Shown here: positions 60,665 through 64,000 of the stretch, one piece after another | Numbering within the stretch: position 1 is the stretch's first letter | Layout: each line of letters starts with the position of its first letter | From: Devosia oryzisoli | GTDB taxonomy: Bacteria > Pseudomonadota > Alphaproteobacteria > Rhizobiales > Devosiaceae | NCBI RefSeq assembly: GCF_014837245.1 | Contig: NZ_JACYFU010000002.1 | Coordinates: forward strand, 620,001 to 684,000 | Direction of reading: 5' to 3' | Length of the DNA stretch: 64,000 nt | The notes under the pieces: generated by a model | The model's input: only the letters and a program-made list of their open reading frames with translations | Database searches by the model: none | Told to the model about the DNA's origin: nothing | Position numbers and translations under genes: made by a program

Positions 60665-62680
60665 TCATACGCTCTGCTCGAAGTGCCCGTACATGATCGG
60701 CATCAGCCCGACCAACGCCCTGAACCGCTCCCAGCTCTTGCGCTCCGGCGTGGTCCAGCCGGCTTCGGCAATCGCCGAAAGGCGCGGGAAGACGAGGCGA
60801 TCGAAGATGGCGCGGTCGGTCATGCTTTCGGACCAGATGCAGCTCTGGATGCCCAGGAGATGCTTCAATCCCTGTTCGGAAAAACCCTCGCGGGCTTCGA
60901 ACTCATAAGTTTCCTGCGGCCCGGACCACCCCGCCCAACCGGCGCCGGGCTCGGCCCAGCTCACGCCGTTGGCCATGTCCAGATAATAGCGCTGGCCGGG
61001 CGAAACGACGATGTCGAAGCCGCGTTCGGCCAGCGCCGCGTTGATCTCGACATTGCGCCAGCCGATGACATAGGCCTTGTCCTTGGCCACGGCATCGCCA
61101 TGCGCGGCCTCCTCCCAGCCGCCGGTGAGGGCGCCCTTGCTGGTGATATAGGCGTGCACGCGCTTGATGAACTCGGCCTGGAGGATCGCCGTGGGCGAGC
61201 CCTCGATCTCGTCGGCGCCGTGATGATTGCCCAGCTGGTTGAACTGGGCCTCGTGTTTTTTCCGCATCTCGGGGCCAGCCAGCTTTTCGAGCATGTCCAG
61301 CGCCAAAGGCGAGCCGGACCAGGCCGCCAGCGGCACCTCGTCGGCGCCGATATGAAAGATGCCCGCAGGGAACATCTCGAGCACTTCGTCGATCACCGTC
61401 TCGACAAACTTGTAGACCGGCTCATGCGCGGGGTTGAGGCTGTTGTTGGGGAAACCCTGGACCGACTGGTATTCGCCCTTTTCATTCGGGTCACGCAATT
61501 CGGGCAGCGCCTGCAATGCGGCGTAGAAGTGGCCCGGCATGTCGACTTCGGGAATGACGGCGATGCCCAGGCTATCGGCCAGCGCCACGACCTGACGGAT
61601 GACGTCCTTGGTGTAGTAGCCGCCCGTCGGCTGCGGCCCGGAGCCCAAAAGCGGCGGCAGGGCCTTGCCGTGACCGCGCCAGGCGGCGATTTCGGTCAGC
61701 GCCGGGTAAGCGTCGATCTCGATGCGCCAGGCTTCGTCCTCGGTCAGATGCCAGTGGAACCGGTTCATCTTGTTCCACGCCATGATCTTGAGGAGCCGGC
61801 TGACTTCCGCTCCGGTGTAGAACTGGCGCGCCACGTCGAGATGGCTGCCGCGGAAGCCAAAGCCGGGTTCGTCGCTGATGGTGCCGCCGGTGGGCCAGGA
61901 GAAGGTCTGCGGATACTGACGAGCGCCGCGTAGCATCTGCGCCAGGGTGATGAGGCCATAGAGCATGCCCTGCCGGGTGGCCGCGGCGACGGTGACGGCG
62001 TTGTCGGCAAAGCTCAGTTCATAGGCTTCTACGCCAAGGCCCATCTTTTCAGTGATGTGCACCGCCATGCCCGCTTCGGCCGCGGGGCGGACGATGGCTT
62101 CGACCGGGAAGAGATCGTCGACAAGCCCGGCAAAGGCGGCAGCGGCGCGATTGGCCGCCTCCCCCTGCGGCTGGAGGTCGAGGCCGAGCGGCGCGATGCG
62201 ATTGCCGGCGGTCGCGACATGGCGCGGCCAGGGGATGATGGAATGGGCCACCGGCGCCTTGGCCGGAACCAGGAACCGCGCAGCCCCCTTGAGGAGCGGC
62301 GCGTTGTGGCCCTTGCCTTGCGTGGGGGTGGTGGGGATGGCAATTACCTGCCCGTCCTCGAGCACGACATAGGCCGCATTGGCGCCATCGCTCCAGTGCC
62401 GCAGCCCATAGGAGAGCCCGCGCGCCGTCGCCGTCCACGTCTCCCCCGGCCGCAGCACGAAGCCATCGGGCGGCGCGATCAGCGTGTGGTTCGAAAGGCG
62501 CTTCAACAGCTTGCCGTTCTCCAGCGTCGCATGCGGATCGATGCGCGCGGGGCCGGAAAAGCCCAGCTGGAAATTGCTGACCGGCTCGTCCCCGATATTG
62601 GTGAGGTTGAGGCCATAGCCGAGCGGCTCGCTGTCCGTGGCGGGGGACCAGGTGGTGGTTAGGGAGAATTTGGCAGTCAT
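60665..62680 (-). CDS. Beta-N-acetylhexosaminidase, GH20
   Basis: The product is 671 residues from ATG 62680. An N-terminal non-catalytic domain (1-280) is followed by the GH20 barrel: FRGSHLDVARQF, MNRFHWHLTEDEAWRIEI, VIPEVDMPGH and catalytic Asp-Glu in HIGADEVPLAAW. It removes terminal GlcNAc or GalNAc from chitooligosaccharides or glycans. No signal peptide is seen, so it probably acts on imported oligosaccharides. It shares an operon direction with an RpiR regulator and a sugar ABC ATPase. Confidence 0.92.
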   Translation of the reverse strand: MTAKFSLTTTWSPATDSEPLGYGLNLTNIGDEPVSNFQLGFSGPARIDPHATLENGKLLKRLSNHTLIAPPDGFVLRPGETWTATARGLSYGLRHWSDGANAAYVVLEDGQVIAIPTTPTQGKGHNAPLLKGAARFLVPAKAPVAHSIIPWPRHVATAGNRIAPLGLDLQPQGEAANRAAAAFAGLVDDLFPVEAIVRPAAEAGMAVHITEKMGLGVEAYELSFADNAVTVAAATRQGMLYGLITLAQMLRGARQYPQTFSWPTGGTISDEPGFGFRGSHLDVARQFYTGAEVSRLLKIMAWNKMNRFHWHLTEDEAWRIEIDAYPALTEIAAWRGHGKALPPLLGSGPQPTGGYYTKDVIRQVVALADSLGIAVIPEVDMPGHFYAALQALPELRDPNEKGEYQSVQGFPNNSLNPAHEPVYKFVETVIDEVLEMFPAGIFHIGADEVPLAAWSGSPLALDMLEKLAGPEMRKKHEAQFNQLGNHHGADEIEGSPTAILQAEFIKRVHAYITSKGALTGGWEEAAHGDAVAKDKAYVIGWRNVEINAALAERGFDIVVSPGQRYYLDMANGVSWAEPGAGWAGWSGPQETYEFEAREGFSEQGLKHLLGIQSCIWSESMTDRAIFDRLVFPRLSAIAEAGWTTPERKSWERFRALVGLMPIMYGHFEQSV

Positions 62681-62774
62681 GATCAACTCGCTGCAGATGT
62701 GATGCCACGCCCTCGTGGTTCGAGGCTCGTGAAGAACGCGCACCTCACCACGAGGGCGTTTGGTACGCTCTGAA

Positions 62775-63641
62775 CTAATCCCCCAGCGGCTGTCCGTCGT
62801 CCCCATCACGGGTGACGACGAGCTGGTGCTTGATGCGGCGCATGCTGGCGACGGCGGAGGGGCCAAGCCGCGTGGCGATGGTCTGGGCCAACACGTCCAC
62901 CGTGGCGAGGAAAGCGTAGCGCCCCGGGGTGGGACGGAGAATGTCGGTGTTCTCGTGCCAGTTGACCGGCAAGAGGATATCGGCCTGCGCCGACACCATG
63001 GAGGCCGAGCGCGTGGCGACGATGCGGGTGAGGCCATATTCGCCCGCGACCGTCAGCGTCTTGGCGAGCTGGGCATTGTTGCCCGACATGGAAAAAGCGA
63101 CGATCACTGTGCCGGCCGGGGCAGCCGCCACGCGCATCAGCTGGAGCTGGTGGTCCTCGGTGGACGCGACCTTGAGCCCGAGACGAAACAGGCGCGTCTC
63201 GATCTCCCCCGCCATCATCGAGGAGGCCCCGCCCGAGCCGAAGCTCAGCACGAAGCTCGATTGCGCGATGGCCTTGGCGGCCCGGTCGACAGCGGCAAAG
63301 TCGAGCTGATCGAAGGTCTCGTAGATGATGGACTGGATGCCGTTGATCACGCCCTGGGCGATTTCGGGCACGCCGGTCGGGCCGCTTGAGGGGGCGATGT
63401 AGCGCTGCCCGACGAAGCGGGACTGGGCGAGGCGCACCTTGAAATCGGCATAGGACTCGCAGCCCAGCCGCCGGCAGAAGCGCGTCACGGTGGGTGGGGA
63501 CACGTCGGCCTGCGCGGCGAGATCGACGATGCTCATCTTGAGGACGCTGTCGACATCGGCCAGCACGAGATCGGTCAGCGCGCGTTCCGAGCGGGTAAAG
63601 GCGTTCTTTTCGGTCTGCAGCAGGCCGACGATATCGAGCAT
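62775..63641 (-). CDS. RpiR/MurR-family transcriptional regulator
   Basis: The 288-residue product has an N-terminal HTH_6 domain (about 1-75, with IVDLAAQADVSPPTVTRFCR) and a C-terminal SIS sugar-phosphate-binding domain (about 120-260, with FVLSFGSGGASSMMAGEIE and VIVAFSMSGNNAQLAKTL). It probably senses an amino-sugar phosphate and controls the neighbouring hexosaminidase and transporter genes (inference). Confidence 0.9.
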   Translation of the reverse strand: MLDIVGLLQTEKNAFTRSERALTDLVLADVDSVLKMSIVDLAAQADVSPPTVTRFCRRLGCESYADFKVRLAQSRFVGQRYIAPSSGPTGVPEIAQGVINGIQSIIYETFDQLDFAAVDRAAKAIAQSSFVLSFGSGGASSMMAGEIETRLFRLGLKVASTEDHQLQLMRVAAAPAGTVIVAFSMSGNNAQLAKTLTVAGEYGLTRIVATRSASMVSAQADILLPVNWHENTDILRPTPGRYAFLATVDVLAQTIATRLGPSAVASMRRIKHQLVVTRDGDDGQPLGD

Positions 63642-63665
63642 GACCTGACCCTGGCCCCTTGCCGC

Positions 63666-64000
63666 TCAGTAGACGGCGAGGCCCTTCGCGTCGAAGAGGT
63701 GAACCTTGTCGAGGGGGAAGCTCATGCGCACCGGCTGGCCCTCGGCCAGCGCCGGGTTGCCTTCGAAGAGGCCGATGAAGTTCTCCCCGCCCGACAGGGT
63801 GGAATAGGTGATGGTGTGGATGCCGAGCTGCTCGACGATGTTTGGCGTCGTCTCGAGGCCGAACTCCCCTTCGCCCAGCGAGAGATGCTCGGGCCGGATG
63901 CCCAGCGTCACGTCCTGTCCCGCAACGGCGGTGCTGGTGCGCGGCAGGGCGATGGTGCCGAGGCTCCCCAGATCGATGGTGGCCGTCGCGCCATCGGCCT
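63666..64000 (-). CDS. Sugar ABC transporter ATP-binding protein (MalK/UgpC type), C-terminal part only
   Basis: The frame is open to the window edge and ends in VHLFDAKGLAVY. VTLGIRPEHLSLGEGEF is the C-terminal TOBE/regulatory domain of MalK/UgpC-type ATPases, and MSFPLDKVHLFD is the usual end. The ATPase core lies outside the window. With GH20 and RpiR downstream, an amino-sugar oligosaccharide importer is likely. Confidence 0.85.
   Translation of the reverse strand, partial: ADGATATIDLGSLGTIALPRTSTAVAGQDVTLGIRPEHLSLGEGEFGLETTPNIVEQLGIHTITYSTLSGGENFIGLFEGNPALAEGQPVRMSFPLDKVHLFDAKGLAVY

Noticed and set aside
62681-63037. Upstream extension of the GH20 frame
   Set aside because: It overlaps the RpiR gene in another frame, with Arg/Ser/Pro-rich sequence; GH20 homology starts near ATG 62680.
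1-64000. CRISPR arrays, IS elements, integrases, prophage genes
   Set aside because: No regular spaced repeats, transposase motifs or phage proteins were seen; all repeats are short intergenic palindromes or one tandem pair.

Overview
The window is high-GC chromosomal DNA from an alphaproteobacterium, most likely order Hyphomicrobiales; gene content resembles Devosia or a relative, but the genus is inference. The main markers are a SAM-II riboswitch ahead of metZ, a gcrA cell-cycle gene with GANTC (CcrM) sites and a CtrA-like box, PutA controlled by a separate Lrp-type regulator, and short palindromic intergenic repeats. I see no phage, integrase, IS element, CRISPR array or rRNA. There is one tRNA, Gly(CCC).

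Layout. 1-5.3 kb: 3'-truncated metZ with riboswitch and attenuator, dcd, and an Lrp regulator divergent from an AceE-like transketolase. 5.5-12.9 kb: a peptide-type ABC importer (binding protein, fused double ATPase, two permeases), a class V aminotransferase and a FadR-type regulator. 13.0-19.0 kb: tRNA-Gly, then a LacI regulator facing a sugar-acid operon (arabinonate-type dehydratase, DapA-family enzyme, RraA-family protein) with a convergent zinc dehydrogenase. 19.0-25.5 kb: putA/putR and DNA ligase D. 25.6-33.3 kb: alpha/beta hydrolase, membrane glycosyltransferase, hslO, argF, argD, then divergent gcrA. 33.3-38 kb: Nudix protein, PhoR-like kinase divergent from PPK2, M29 aminopeptidase, and a small membrane protein behind an FNR/FixK-type box, followed by a structured RNA and a terminator. 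38.2-50.8 kb: homodimer-type ABC exporter, small proteins, DUF924, VOC protein, 3-methyladenine glycosylase, RecQ, a DUF1624 membrane protein, a heterodimeric ABC exporter and a TauE/SafE protein. 50.9-60.2 kb: LysR regulator, PAS-GGDEF cyclase, and small-molecule catabolic genes (sugar isomerase-like, amidohydrolase, N-formylglutamate hydrolase-like, D-serine dehydratase-like PLP enzyme, SDR, RidA, MlrC). 60.2-64 kb: a repeat-rich spacer, then GH20 hexosaminidase, RpiR regulator and the end of a sugar ABC ATPase, a likely amino-sugar oligosaccharide unit.

The most informative non-coding signals are: (i) the metZ SAM-II aptamer, whose pseudoknot strand is also complementary to the 5' arm of a downstream terminator; (ii) a terminator/antiterminator-like leader of argD, with no upstream gene to terminate; (iii) an FNR-type box at activator spacing before a 42-residue membrane protein, followed by nested stems and a perfect terminator; (iv) a matched operator pair for the LacI regulator; (v) REP-like inverted doublets at four intergenic sites, and a tandem 134-bp repeat.

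Most genes are recognisable family members. Substrates of transporters and of several catabolic enzymes are inferred from context only. No searches were run.
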